Positions 1 to 9,015 of a DNA stretch of 56,798 nucleotides are shown piece after piece. The notes under the pieces are model-generated. The model worked only from the letters and a program-made list of their open reading frames with translations. It was not told the origin of the DNA and made no database searches. Source of the DNA: an uncultured Clostridia bacterium. GTDB lineage: Bacteria; Bacillota; Clostridia; UBA1381. Positions within the stretch are counted from its first letter, which is position 1; each line of letters begins with the position of its first letter. The position numbers and the translations under genes were made by a program. Where the stretch lies: the NCBI GenBank assembly GCA_947585795.1, contig CANPXG010000008.1, positions 1 to 56,798 of the forward strand. Direction: 5' to 3'.

Positions 1-59
1 CAATGACCGACCTCGTAAGTGCCTCGGCTGGAAATCCCCTAAAGAAATTTATGTTGCAC

Positions 60-445
60 TTGCTTGACTTTCTGCCCCCCTCCCTTTAACAAGGGAGGCT
101 AACGGGCGGCCAACGACCGCCCCTACGGTGGATTTTATAAATCACGTGTTGTAGGTCGGGGTGCCCACAGCCCGCCGTAATTAATGAACATATAAACCCG
201 CCATACGCGCGAGGTGAATAACGGGCGGATGAGGTTTGCCCCTACAGACCCCTCAGTCGCCTACGGCGACAGTTCCCCTAGTAGGGGAGGCTTGCGGCGA
301 AGCAACAAACGCCGCAGCAAGGGGAAAGGCTAAATGCCGTAGCAAGGGGGAAAGGAATCCCTCCACCGCCTTCGGCGGTCCCCCTCCCTTTAACAAGGGA
401 GGCACACGGGCGAACACGGTTCGCCCCTACGGGGGAGAGGGATAT
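60..445. repeat. Intergenic island of palindromic repeats upstream of mutS
   Basis: No gene is visible between 1 and 480. The stretch is packed with short inverted repeats. CCTCCCTTTAACAAGGGAGG, a hairpin with a TAAC loop, occurs near 80 and again near 384. It is followed by arms of the GGGCGG...CCGCCCCTACGG type near 111-135 and GGGCGAACACGG/TTCGCCCCTACGGG near 406-434. Further hairpins are CGCCTACGGCG (~256), CCCCTAGTAGGGG (~276) and CCGCCTTCGGCGG (~365). This is a composite of REP-like units. A related GGCGGGCT...AGCCCGCC hairpin sits at 33659-33682. No transposase is linked. The mutS promoter could not be picked out inside it. Confidence 0.7.
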
Positions 446-480
446 GAGAATATTGAGAGAGGCGGTAGAAAGGAAAAGGC

Positions 481-3081
481 ATGGAAGGTAAATTAACTCC
501 GATGATGGAGCAGTATTTGGAAACGAAGCAGCAATACCCTGACAGTATTCTATTTTACCGTCTGGGTGATTTTTACGAGATGTTTTTTGACGACGCGGTA
601 AAAGCTTCAAAAATACTCGACATAACTCTTACCGGCAAGGACTGCGGACTTAGCGAGCGCGCTCCGATGTGCGGCGTTCCCTTTCACAGCGCCGACGCGT
701 ATATAGCAAAGCTCATCGCTAACGGCTGCAACGTCGCTCTCTGCGAACAGATGGAGGATCCCAAGAGCGCGAAGGGAATCGTAAAGCGCGAGGTCATACG
801 CATTATGACACCCGGAACGGTCATAGCCGACGAGCTTCTTGACAAAACCAAAAACAATTACCTTGCCGTTATTTACGGCGACGGCAGCGGCAAGTACGGC
901 TTCGCCGCGGCGGATATTTCCACGTGGGAAATGTATGCGACGGAGCTTGACGGTGAGGACGAGGTGCTTAGCGAGATCGCGCGCTACGAGCCGCGTGAGG
1001 TGATCGTAAACGAAACTGTCACGGATAGGCTCGCAAAGCCCGTGGAGGCGCGTTTCCACATAAACGTTCAGGGACGGTTTAACACGTATTTTGAGCAGGA
1101 CGCTTACGCGGACGCGGTGAAGCTTCAGTTCCCCGACGTTAAGAAAGAGGAGCTTGTAAAAGACGGCAGGAAGCATATCGTGTACGCCGTCGGCGCGGCG
1201 CTCGATTATTTGCAGCGTACGCAAAGGAGCCGTATACGCTACCTCAACACCCTCGTTATCTACACGAAGGACAAGTATGTGGATATGGATATAAATACGC
1301 GCCGTAATCTCGAGATCACGGAGTCGATGCGCGACCGCGTGAAAAAAGGCTCGCTTTTATGGGTGCTCGATCATACGCGTACCTCGATGGGTGCGCGCCT
1401 TTTGAAGCAGTGGCTTGAAAAGCCGCTTGTGGATCCGTCACAAATAAATAAGCGCTTGTATTCCGTGAAGGAGATAACGGAGGATATTGAGCTTCGCGAC
1501 GACCTCGCGGCGGCGCTTTCGGGTACGTATGACATATCGCGGATAGTGAGCCGCCTGTCGCAGGGTACGGTCACGCCGCGCGATTTGGTGTCGCTTAAAA
1601 TGACGCTTTTGAAGCTTCCCGAGCTTGAGTTTGCGCTTAGCCGCGTGAAGTCGCCGATGCTTTGTGCGATGCGTAAGGATTTTGATTTGATGGAGGACGT
1701 GGCGACGCTGCTTGACAGGGCGATCAAGGATGAGCCGTCCGCTTTTTTGCGTGACGGTAACGTTATAAAGGACGGGTTCAATGAGGAGATAGATAAGCTG
1801 CGCCTCGCGATGCGTGACGGTAAAAAGTGGCTCGCGTCGGTGGAGGCGGAGGAAAAAAGTGCGACGGGTATTTCGAAGCTTAGGATCGGGTACAACAAGG
1901 TGTTCGGGTATTATATCGAGGTGACGAAGGCGAATATAAAGGATGTGCCGGAGTATTACATAAGAAAACAGACGCTCGCGAATTGTGAGAGGTATATAAC
2001 GCCGAAGCTTAAGGAAATCGAGAATACGATACTCGGTGCGTCGGAAAGGGCGCTGTCGCTCGAGGCGCATGTGTTCGAGCAGGTGCGCGCCGAGGCGGCG
2101 AAGGAAACGGAGCGTCTTAAAAAAGCCGCTAAAATAATAGCCGCGGCGGACGTGCTTTTGTCGCTCGCGGAGGTGTCGGTGAAAAATAATTACGTTATGC
2201 CCGAGGTGTCAAACGGCGGCGTGATAGAAATAAAGGACGGCAGACATCCGGTCGTGGAGAAAATGTCGGCGGATACGATGTTTGTGCCGAATGATACGTA
2301 TATCAATACGGACAGTGACAGGCTGCTTATAATAACAGGTCCGAATATGGCGGGTAAGTCCACGTATATGCGTCAGGTGGCGCTTATTACGCTGATGGCG
2401 CAGATAGGCAGCTTCGTGCCCGCGTCGTCGGCGCGGATAGGCGTGGTGGATAAGATATTTACGCGCGTCGGCGCGTCGGACGATATTGCGTCGGGACAGA
2501 GTACGTTCATGCTTGAGATGAACGAGGTAAGTCATATTTTGAAAAACGCGACGGCAAGGTCGCTTGTTATACTGGATGAGATAGGCCGCGGAACGAGTAC
2601 GTTCGACGGTCTGTCGATCGCGCGGGCGGTGGCGGAGTATATACACAATAAGCGTAAGATCGGCGCTAAGACGTTGTTTGCGACGCATTATCACGAGCTT
2701 ACGGAGATGGAAAATACGCTTGAGGGCGTGAAAAATTACCGCGTGGCGGTGAAGAAGCGCGGTGATGATATTACGTTTTTGCGTAAGATAGTGCGCGGAG
2801 GCGCGGACGACAGTTACGGTATCGAGGTCGCGGCGCTTGCGGGAGTGCCGAAGGACGTTATAAAGAGCGCGAAGAGGATCTTAAGCGCGATCGAGAAGGG
2901 TGAAGGTCAGAATGAGGACGGCGCGAGGCGCGTCGAGGAGAAAAGTCAGATAGATTTCGGTGACGAGGCGGCGAGAGAGATCGCGGAGGAGCTTAAAATC
3001 ATGGACGTTACGACGTACACGCCGATAGAGGCGATGAATAAGCTCTACGAGCTTGCGAATAAGGCGAAGGAGAACGGATAA
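481..3081 (+). CDS. mutS: DNA mismatch repair protein MutS
   Basis: MutS recognises mismatches and small loops and, with ATP, recruits MutL. At 866 residues it is full length for the family. The N-terminal mismatch-reading Phe-x-Glu is F31-Y32-E33. The C-terminal ABC-type ATPase has the Walker A motif GPNMAGKST at about residue 620 and the Walker B/signature LDEIGRGTSTFDGLS about 80 residues later, followed by the FATHYHEL switch. The start is the ATG at 481 behind AGAAAGGAAAAGG. It is the first gene of mutS-mutL-miaA, with only 12 bp before mutL, so co-transcription is expected. Confidence 0.98.
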   Translation: MEGKLTPMMEQYLETKQQYPDSILFYRLGDFYEMFFDDAVKASKILDITLTGKDCGLSERAPMCGVPFHSADAYIAKLIANGCNVALCEQMEDPKSAKGIVKREVIRIMTPGTVIADELLDKTKNNYLAVIYGDGSGKYGFAAADISTWEMYATELDGEDEVLSEIARYEPREVIVNETVTDRLAKPVEARFHINVQGRFNTYFEQDAYADAVKLQFPDVKKEELVKDGRKHIVYAVGAALDYLQRTQRSRIRYLNTLVIYTKDKYVDMDINTRRNLEITESMRDRVKKGSLLWVLDHTRTSMGARLLKQWLEKPLVDPSQINKRLYSVKEITEDIELRDDLAAALSGTYDISRIVSRLSQGTVTPRDLVSLKMTLLKLPELEFALSRVKSPMLCAMRKDFDLMEDVATLLDRAIKDEPSAFLRDGNVIKDGFNEEIDKLRLAMRDGKKWLASVEAEEKSATGISKLRIGYNKVFGYYIEVTKANIKDVPEYYIRKQTLANCERYITPKLKEIENTILGASERALSLEAHVFEQVRAEAAKETERLKKAAKIIAAADVLLSLAEVSVKNNYVMPEVSNGGVIEIKDGRHPVVEKMSADTMFVPNDTYINTDSDRLLIITGPNMAGKSTYMRQVALITLMAQIGSFVPASSARIGVVDKIFTRVGASDDIASGQSTFMLEMNEVSHILKNATARSLVILDEIGRGTSTFDGLSIARAVAEYIHNKRKIGAKTLFATHYHELTEMENTLEGVKNYRVAVKKRGDDITFLRKIVRGGADDSYGIEVAALAGVPKDVIKSAKRILSAIEKGEGQNEDGARRVEEKSQIDFGDEAAREIAEELKIMDVTTYTPIEAMNKLYELANKAKENG

Positions 3082-3093
3082 CGAGGTAAGAGT

Positions 3094-5091
3094 ATGGGTA
3101 AAATTCATGTGCTGGATACTGAGGTTTCCAATAAGATAGCCGCGGGCGAAGTCGTCGAGCGCGGCGCGAGCGTTATAAAGGAACTTGTCGAGAACAGTAT
3201 AGACGCGTCGGCAAGTCTTATTACGGTGGAAATTAAAAACGGCGGTAACACGTATATGCGCGTCAGCGACAACGGCACCGGTATGGACGCGGACGACGCG
3301 AAGGTGTGTTTTTTGCGTCACGCGACGAGTAAGATACGCCAAAGCTCCGACCTTGACGCGATATATACGCTTGGGTTTAGAGGTGAGGCGCTTTCGAGTA
3401 TCGGCGCGGTCGCGAAGGTAACTCTTTACACGAAGCGCGCGGAGGATAAGGCGGGTGTATGCGTCACGTGCAGGGGCGGAGAGATTTTGTCGAGCGATGA
3501 GGCGGGTATACCGGACGGCACGTCAATCGTCGTGGAGGATCTGTTCTTTAATACGCCGGCAAGGCGTAAGTTTTTGAAAAGAGATGCGACGGAAACGGGG
3601 TATATAACGGATATAATGACGCGGTTTATTTTCGCGCATCCCGAGATTTCGTTTAAGTTTACGGCGGACGGCAAGGAAAAGCTGTTTTCACCCGGCGATA
3701 ACTCGCTTAAAAATTCCGTGTATACGGCGTACGGCAAGGATTACGCGAACGGTACCATTCCGGTTGATTACGAAACGGACGGAGTGCGCGTCACAGGTCT
3801 TATCGGTAAGGGTACGCTCGCGCGTCCGAAGCGTAATTATCAGAGCTTTTTCGTGAATAAAAGGTACGTCCGCAGCAGGACGCTCACGAGCGCGCTCGAA
3901 AACGCGTACAAAAATCAGATAATGATAGGCAAGTTCCCGATGGCTGTGCTGAATGTGGAAACGGATCCGTCGTTTACGGATATAAACGTGCACCCGACGA
4001 AGCTCGAGGTCAAGTTCGCAAGTGAAAAGGCGGTTTATGACGCGGTGTATTACGGCGTTAAAAACGCGCTTTACGCGATCCCGAACGTGCCGAAAATCGA
4101 ACGGGAGGAAAGTGCGGAGGAAAGTCCGTTCGCGTCGGCGGGCGGCGGTGAGAAGCGTAAGCAGCTTACGCTCGCGGATATGGCGGATGCGCTGCCGAAA
4201 AATCTGACGCGGCGCGCGGAAGCGCCGTCTTACGATCCGCGTGAAAATCACTTTTTAAAGAACAGCGCGGCGAAAACGGACAATGTACCGAAAACGGACG
4301 GCGCGCCAAAGGCGGAAAAAGCGTATACGCCGTTTGCGAAGGCGGGGTATATGCCGACCACGCTGTCGTTCGCATCGCCGAAAAAGGACGAGGCTTTGTA
4401 CACGCCTTTAAAGCCCGAAAAAAGCGAGGAAATCAAATACGAGAGTAACATCATACCCGAGGGTGAAACGGACGAAAATACGGACGGTACGGGCGCGGAA
4501 ACAGTGTTTGCGGACGAGTACTTTGAAATTGTCGGTCAGGTGTTTAATTCCTTCATAATAGCCGAAAAGGGCGACGAGATGATGCTCATTGACCAGCACG
4601 CGGCGCATGAGAGATTGAAGTACGAGGAGCTTAAAGAGGAAATGGCTTCAAGGCGGACGGTGTCGCAGGTGCTTATAGAGCCGGTCATAGTGAGCCTAAG
4701 CGGCTCGGAAATGGCGGCGTACCGCGACAATAAGGAAATATTTAACGAGATGGGCTTTGAGGCGGAGGAGTTTGACGAAAGCTCGGTAATCGTAAGGTGC
4801 GCCCCCGGCGAGGTCGAGATGGGCGAGGTGGAGCCGCTTCTTACAGAGCTTGTCGCGCAAAGCGAGGAATTTAAAAAGGAGCTTATCACGGACAAGTATC
4901 AGCGGCTTCTCTACACGATAGCCTGCAAAGCGGCGGTCAAGGCAAATATGAAGATGAGCGTGCAGGAAATGGAGTCGCTTGTAAGGCGCGTGCTGCGTCT
5001 TAAAAATATAAACACGTGTCCGCACGGCAGACCGATAATAATTACGATGAGTAAAAAGGAAATCGAAAAGGAGTTTAAGAGAATTGTGTAA
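3094..5091 (+). CDS. mutL: DNA mismatch repair endonuclease MutL
   Basis: MutL couples MutS-bound mismatches to strand nicking and excision. The N-terminal GHKL ATPase shows LVENSIDAS, DNGTGMD and GFRGEALSSI in the first ~110 residues. A low-complexity Lys/Glu/Ala-rich linker covers about residues 335-475. The C-terminal dimerisation domain carries the metal-binding endonuclease motif DQHAAHERLKYEE, plus ACKAAVKA and the terminal CPHGRP motif. This is therefore the nicking type of MutL usual in bacteria without MutH. It has 665 residues. Its end overlaps the miaA start by 8 bp, indicating translational coupling. Confidence 0.98.
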   Translation: MGKIHVLDTEVSNKIAAGEVVERGASVIKELVENSIDASASLITVEIKNGGNTYMRVSDNGTGMDADDAKVCFLRHATSKIRQSSDLDAIYTLGFRGEALSSIGAVAKVTLYTKRAEDKAGVCVTCRGGEILSSDEAGIPDGTSIVVEDLFFNTPARRKFLKRDATETGYITDIMTRFIFAHPEISFKFTADGKEKLFSPGDNSLKNSVYTAYGKDYANGTIPVDYETDGVRVTGLIGKGTLARPKRNYQSFFVNKRYVRSRTLTSALENAYKNQIMIGKFPMAVLNVETDPSFTDINVHPTKLEVKFASEKAVYDAVYYGVKNALYAIPNVPKIEREESAEESPFASAGGGEKRKQLTLADMADALPKNLTRRAEAPSYDPRENHFLKNSAAKTDNVPKTDGAPKAEKAYTPFAKAGYMPTTLSFASPKKDEALYTPLKPEKSEEIKYESNIIPEGETDENTDGTGAETVFADEYFEIVGQVFNSFIIAEKGDEMMLIDQHAAHERLKYEELKEEMASRRTVSQVLIEPVIVSLSGSEMAAYRDNKEIFNEMGFEAEEFDESSVIVRCAPGEVEMGEVEPLLTELVAQSEEFKKELITDKYQRLLYTIACKAAVKANMKMSVQEMESLVRRVLRLKNINTCPHGRPIIITMSKKEIEKEFKRIV

Positions 5092-6007
5092 AATTCCCCT
5101 TATAGTTGTCGCCGGTCCGACCGCGTCGGGAAAAACGGAGCTTGCGATAGAGATAGCGGAGCGCGTCGGCGGCGAAATAGTGAGCGCGGACAGTATGCAG
5201 ATATACAAGTATATGGATATAGGTACCGCGAAGCCGACGAAGGAGGAGCGCGCGAGGGCGGTGCACCACCTTATAGACTTTGTCGAGCCGTGTGAGGATT
5301 TTAGCGTAGCGGACTATGCGGCGCTCGCGCATAAGGAGATAGAGGATATAGCGTCGCGCGGGAAAGTGCCGATAATGTGCGGCGGCACGGGGCTTTATAT
5401 AAGCTCCGTCGTGAACGACGTGACATTTGGAGAAGTAGAAACCGATCACGCGCTGCGTGAGGAATTAAAAAAGACCGCCGAGGAAAAGGGCGGTGAATAT
5501 CTTATCGAAATGCTTCGTAAGTTCGATCCCGTGTCGGCGGAAAGGCTGCACCCGAACAACTTGAAGCGCGTCATACGCGCGATCGAGTTTTACAAAACGA
5601 CGGGTAAGCCTATCTCCGAGCATCAGGCGGAAACGAAATTGAAGGAAAGCCGCTACAGTCCGCTTATAATGTGTATCGAGTGGGACAGGCAAACGCTTTA
5701 TGACAGGATAAATAGGCGCGTGGACATGATGTTTGACGCGGGGCTTATTTGTGAGGTGAAGCGGCTGCGCGAAATGGGGTTTACGCGTGAGCTCAATTCG
5801 ATGCAGGGGATAGGGTACAAGGAGGTCATGGACTACCTCGACGGCGCGGCGACGCTCGATGAAACGAGGGAGATAATAAAGCAGTCCTCGCGCCGATACG
5901 CGAAGCGGCAGATGACGTGGTTTCGCCGCGATACGCGCGTGCGGTATATCGGTGCCGACAGCGCGGCGGTCGAGGCGGGAAGATTGGTGGATGATTTTTT
6001 AAAGTGA
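5084..6007 (+). CDS. miaA: tRNA dimethylallyltransferase MiaA
   Basis: MiaA transfers a dimethylallyl group from DMAPP to N6 of A37 in tRNAs that read UNN codons. The P-loop GPTASGKTELAIE lies at residues ~11-23, followed by SADSMQIYKYMDIGTAKPT and GGTGLYISS, all diagnostic. Length is 307 residues, normal for the family. There is no ATG near the N terminus. The likely start is TTG at 5084 inside the last codons of mutL, with AAGGAG about 10 nt upstream. It is the last gene of mutS-mutL-miaA. No hfq follows, unlike in many Firmicutes. Confidence 0.96.
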   Translation: MCKIPLIVVAGPTASGKTELAIEIAERVGGEIVSADSMQIYKYMDIGTAKPTKEERARAVHHLIDFVEPCEDFSVADYAALAHKEIEDIASRGKVPIMCGGTGLYISSVVNDVTFGEVETDHALREELKKTAEEKGGEYLIEMLRKFDPVSAERLHPNNLKRVIRAIEFYKTTGKPISEHQAETKLKESRYSPLIMCIEWDRQTLYDRINRRVDMMFDAGLICEVKRLREMGFTRELNSMQGIGYKEVMDYLDGAATLDETREIIKQSSRRYAKRQMTWFRRDTRVRYIGADSAAVEAGRLVDDFLK

Positions 6008-6038
6008 AACGGCGGCTCTGTGAGCCGCCGTTTGGTTT
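6007..6038. terminator. Bidirectional terminator between miaA and the D,D-carboxypeptidase gene
   Basis: The inverted repeat AAACGGCGGCTC-TGT-GAGCCGCCGTTT has 12-bp arms and a 3-nt loop and lies between two convergent genes. It is followed on the plus strand by a T-rich stretch, so it can end miaA and probably also the opposing gene. Confidence 0.8.
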
Positions 6039-6040
6039 GT

Positions 6041-7702
6041 TTATTTATCTCTGCCGTATCGGGAATTTTCGCCTTTGGTGCCGTGTTGGGTGCGTTCGGT
6101 GCGGGACGCGTTCCTGTCGGGAGTGCGCGTGCCCGTTTCGTTGTCGGGGTAGTTCTGATTGCGCTGACGCTTAAGCTGCTGTATCCGTCTGCGGCGCTCA
6201 AGCTTCTTCTTGCGGTGACGCGCGTAGAGCATCACGATGATCAGAATTATCACCGGTATGAAGAAGAACGGACTTGTCACGACCTTTAAAATTATGTGGA
6301 AAACGTGAAGCAAATTGTTCCTCTCAACGTCGTTCGTCGCGACGAGGTTCGCCGCGCCGACCGGCACGTCGTTATAATAATAAGTCACGGTGCCCACCGT
6401 GTCGCCCTTGGCTATCGGCGCGCTTATTTGCTCCGGCATGTCGTATACAGGCTTTATAAGATCAGCGCTGCCCGTCTTGTTCGATATGAGCGCGGACACG
6501 TCCGCGTCAACGGTCAGGGCGACGCGCATGTCGTCCTTCGCCTCGTATACCTTGGAGTCGTTTATTATGTCGCCCACGGTCGCGAGCGATTGGTGCATGT
6601 AGTTGTTGAAACCGAAGTCAAACAGCTCGCGGGAGTCCGTGTACGAGTACGCGCCCGCCTGCTCGTCCGTGTTTGGACAGTTCATAACTATCGCAAGAAG
6701 CTCCGTGTCGTTATACGATGCCGCGGACACGAGGCAGTTGCCCGCCTGTGAGGTGTGTCCCGTCTTTATGCCTATCGCGGGCGGGTATAAATGGTAGGTC
6801 GAGCGAATCGTCGATAGGAACAGGTTCGTGTTTACCAGTGTGCGCTCCTGCGTGTACTTCGCCGTCGGCGGTATTTTGTATATTACGGTCTTTACCAATT
6901 CGCGGAAGGTGTCGTTTTTCATCGCGTATTTCGAGAGAATGGCGATGTCGCGCGTGGTCGTGTAGTGGTTGTCGTCGTGCGCGCCGCACGGATTCGCGAA
7001 GTGAGTGCCGGTCATGCCCAGTTCCTGCGCCTTTTGGTTCATCATCTCAACGAACGCGTCCATAGAGCCGGCTATGTGAACGGCGATAACGTTCGCCGCG
7101 TCGTTCGCGCTTTGTACCATCATCGCGTAGACAAGCTGTTCAAAGGTAAGCTCCTCGCCGAGCAGTATGCCGATGGCGCTGTCATCGAGAGTGATCGGCT
7201 TTAATGCCTCGTAGGTCGCGGTGACGGTGTCGGTCATGTTGCCGTTCTCGAGCGCGAGAACGCATGTCATGATTTTTGTGATACTCGCGGGGTATACGCG
7301 GTCGTCCAAATTTTTACTGTAGAGTACGCGTCCGGAGTCAAGGTCCATAAGCAGCGCCGACTGCGCGTGTGAAACGGAGGGCGGCGTGAGCGTGGGATCC
7401 TCCATTGTGATCCCCGCCGCGAGCTGCGGCGCGGGAGATGTGTCTTCGCTCGTTTCGTCGTCCGCGTCGTTTGACGTGTCGGCGGTTTCGTCCGTGCCGT
7501 CCTCGTCCTCGTCGGGCGTGGGCTCGGGCGTGGGTGTGACGGTTTCACCGTCGGAGTTGACGGTTTTCGTGGTGCCGTCGGGTGAGGTGACCGTTGATGT
7601 GGACGTGTCGGGCGTGGGCGTGGGAGCCGCGAACGCGTGCGCAAGCGGCGAAAGCGCGGTGAAAGCCGCGATCATAAGCGAAATAATCCTCTTTTTGTTC
7701 AT
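6041..7702 (-). CDS. D-alanyl-D-alanine carboxypeptidase (penicillin-binding protein 5/DacF type) with long N-terminal linker
   Basis: This is a serine peptidase (family S11) that trims the terminal D-Ala from peptidoglycan stem peptides on the outer face of the membrane. Residues 1-25 are a signal peptide ending AHAFA. Residues ~26-105 are a Thr/Pro/Asp/Glu-rich linker, unusual at this position. The catalytic domain has S140-I-T-K143 (nucleophile motif), S198-A-N200 and K313-T-G315. Near the C terminus one hydrophobic helix (SPFFFIPVIILIIVM) precedes a strongly basic tail, giving a membrane anchor instead of the usual amphipathic helix. The ATG at 7702 has GGAGG upstream. dacF-like sporulation roles are possible but not shown. 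It is transcribed alone. Confidence 0.92.
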   Translation of the reverse strand: MNKKRIISLMIAAFTALSPLAHAFAAPTPTPDTSTSTVTSPDGTTKTVNSDGETVTPTPEPTPDEDEDGTDETADTSNDADDETSEDTSPAPQLAAGITMEDPTLTPPSVSHAQSALLMDLDSGRVLYSKNLDDRVYPASITKIMTCVLALENGNMTDTVTATYEALKPITLDDSAIGILLGEELTFEQLVYAMMVQSANDAANVIAVHIAGSMDAFVEMMNQKAQELGMTGTHFANPCGAHDDNHYTTTRDIAILSKYAMKNDTFRELVKTVIYKIPPTAKYTQERTLVNTNLFLSTIRSTYHLYPPAIGIKTGHTSQAGNCLVSAASYNDTELLAIVMNCPNTDEQAGAYSYTDSRELFDFGFNNYMHQSLATVGDIINDSKVYEAKDDMRVALTVDADVSALISNKTGSADLIKPVYDMPEQISAPIAKGDTVGTVTYYYNDVPVGAANLVATNDVERNNLLHVFHIILKVVTSPFFFIPVIILIIVMLYARHRKKKLERRRRIQQLKRQRNQNYPDNETGTRTPDRNASRTERTQHGTKGENSRYGRDK

Positions 7703-7755
7703 TATAAACGTTGCCTCCGTATGTTTTTTCTTTTCATAATATTTCTCATTATACT

Positions 7756-7784
7756 ATTATACAGAAAGAATAATTACAATTCAA
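7756..7784 (-). promoter_or_regulatory. Sigma-A-type promoter for the D,D-carboxypeptidase
   Basis: Read on the minus strand: TTGAAT, 17-bp spacer, TATAAT, about 55 nt before the start codon at 7702. Confidence 0.7.
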
Positions 7785-7868
7785 TGAATTTTTTTTTAAA
7801 TTTGTAAAAAAATGCGGAAATGTGGTGAGGGAAAATTGGGGGTGGGGCAGGCTTCGTATTATTTTTAC

Positions 7869-7896
7869 TTGCAAAAACGGAAAAATATGGTATACT
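7869..7896 (+). promoter_or_regulatory. Probable promoter for the ComEA-like gene and the downstream operon
   Basis: TTGCAA, 16-bp spacer, TATACT, ending 40 nt before the ATG at 7937. It could also drive the response regulator and kinase genes, since only 29 bp separate them from the ComEA-like gene. Confidence 0.6.
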
Positions 7897-7936
7897 ATAG
7901 ATAAGATATGACTAAACGAAAAGGTGAGGTAGGGAT

Positions 7937-8302
7937 ATGGTTACGTTAAAGAAGAAGGCGAAGATAATAATCGCGGCGGCTTTGTTCGTGGGAGTCGCGG
8001 CGGCGGGATATTTGATAGAAAAATTTGAGAAGGATGCGTTTGTCGTGGAAACGGTCGCGCAGGATGACGCGGTTTCGTACGTGTCCGAGGGGAACGCCGA
8101 GGAGGAAGGCAAGATAAATATAAATGCGGCGGGCGTTACGGAGCTCGTAAAGCTTGACGGAATAGGTGAGGCGCTTTCGGAGCGTATAATAAATTACAGA
8201 GAGGAAAACGGTCCGTTCGTTACGGTTGAGGAAATAATGAAGGTGCCGGGCATAAGCGAAAGTAAGTTTGAAGCGATAAAGGATCATATTTGCGCCAAGT
8301 GA
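7937..8302 (+). CDS. ComEA-like membrane-anchored helix-hairpin-helix protein
   Basis: A 121-residue protein with one N-terminal membrane segment (IIIAAALFVGVAAAGYLI) after a basic start, a short acidic linker, and a C-terminal double helix-hairpin-helix. That domain holds INAAGVTELVKLDGIGEAL and VEEIMKVPGISESKFEAI. The arrangement matches ComEA, the surface dsDNA receptor of competence, but it lacks the SLBB domain of classical ComEA and no comEC/comF lies nearby. I therefore call it ComEA-like: surface DNA binding is inferred and a competence role is unproven. The start ATG follows AGGTAGGG. Confidence 0.8.
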   Translation: MVTLKKKAKIIIAAALFVGVAAAGYLIEKFEKDAFVVETVAQDDAVSYVSEGNAEEEGKININAAGVTELVKLDGIGEALSERIINYREENGPFVTVEEIMKVPGISESKFEAIKDHICAK

Positions 8303-8331
8303 CGGCGCGTGGGCTTGAAAGGATGGAATAA

Positions 8332-9015
8332 ATGAAAATACTTGTTGTAGACGATGAAAAGCTTCTTGTGAAGGGAATAAAATTTAATCTCGAACAGGAG
8401 GGTTATACTGTCGTGACGGCGTTCGACGGTGAGGAAGCGATACGTTTGGCTCACGATGAAACGATAGATCTGATACTGCTCGACCTTATGCTGCCGAAGG
8501 TGGACGGCTTTACGGTATGCCGCACGGTGCGCGGTTTTTCAAACGTGCCGATAATAATGGTGACGGCGAAGAGTGAGGATATAGATAAAATACTCGGTCT
8601 TGAGTACGGCGCGGACGATTATATCACAAAGCCGTTCAATATACGCGAGGTCACGGCGCGTATAAAGGCGATACTGCGACGCGTAAATCCCGAGCCGAAA
8701 AACGGTAAGGACAAGCTTATGGTTTCGGGCGATATAACGCTCGATTACAATTTCAGGCGCGTCACGATAAACGATAAGGTGATCGAGCTTACGAGTAAGG
8801 AGTTCGATCTGCTCGAGCTGTTTATGCGCAATCCCGGAAAGGTGTACACGCGTGAGAACCTTCTTGACATAGCGTGGGGCTTCGATTATCCCGGGGACGT
8901 TCGGACGGTGGACGTGCATATAAGACGACTTAGGGAGAAAATCGAGAAAAATCCCGCGGAGCCGTCTTATATAAGGACAAAATGGGGTGTTGGCTATTAC
9001 TACAAAAAGGACTAA
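8332..9015 (+). CDS. OmpR/PhoB-family response regulator
   Basis: A 227-residue two-domain regulator. The receiver has VDDE near the N terminus, the phosphoacceptor Asp in IDLILLDLMLP, and the conserved Lys in ADDYITKPF. The C-terminal winged helix has ELTSKEFDLLELFMRNPGKVYTRE and VDVHIRRLREKIE, typical of OmpR/PhoB DNA-binding domains. It overlaps the sensor kinase start by 29 bp, so the two are coupled. The sequence resembles WalR/PhoP-type regulators. The signal is unknown. Confidence 0.95.
   Translation: MKILVVDDEKLLVKGIKFNLEQEGYTVVTAFDGEEAIRLAHDETIDLILLDLMLPKVDGFTVCRTVRGFSNVPIIMVTAKSEDIDKILGLEYGADDYITKPFNIREVTARIKAILRRVNPEPKNGKDKLMVSGDITLDYNFRRVTINDKVIELTSKEFDLLELFMRNPGKVYTRENLLDIAWGFDYPGDVRTVDVHIRRLREKIEKNPAEPSYIRTKWGVGYYYKKD

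Noticed and set aside
1-60. End of an upstream gene at the left edge
   Set aside because: No reading frame of useful length or recognisable motif could be seen in the first 60 bases.
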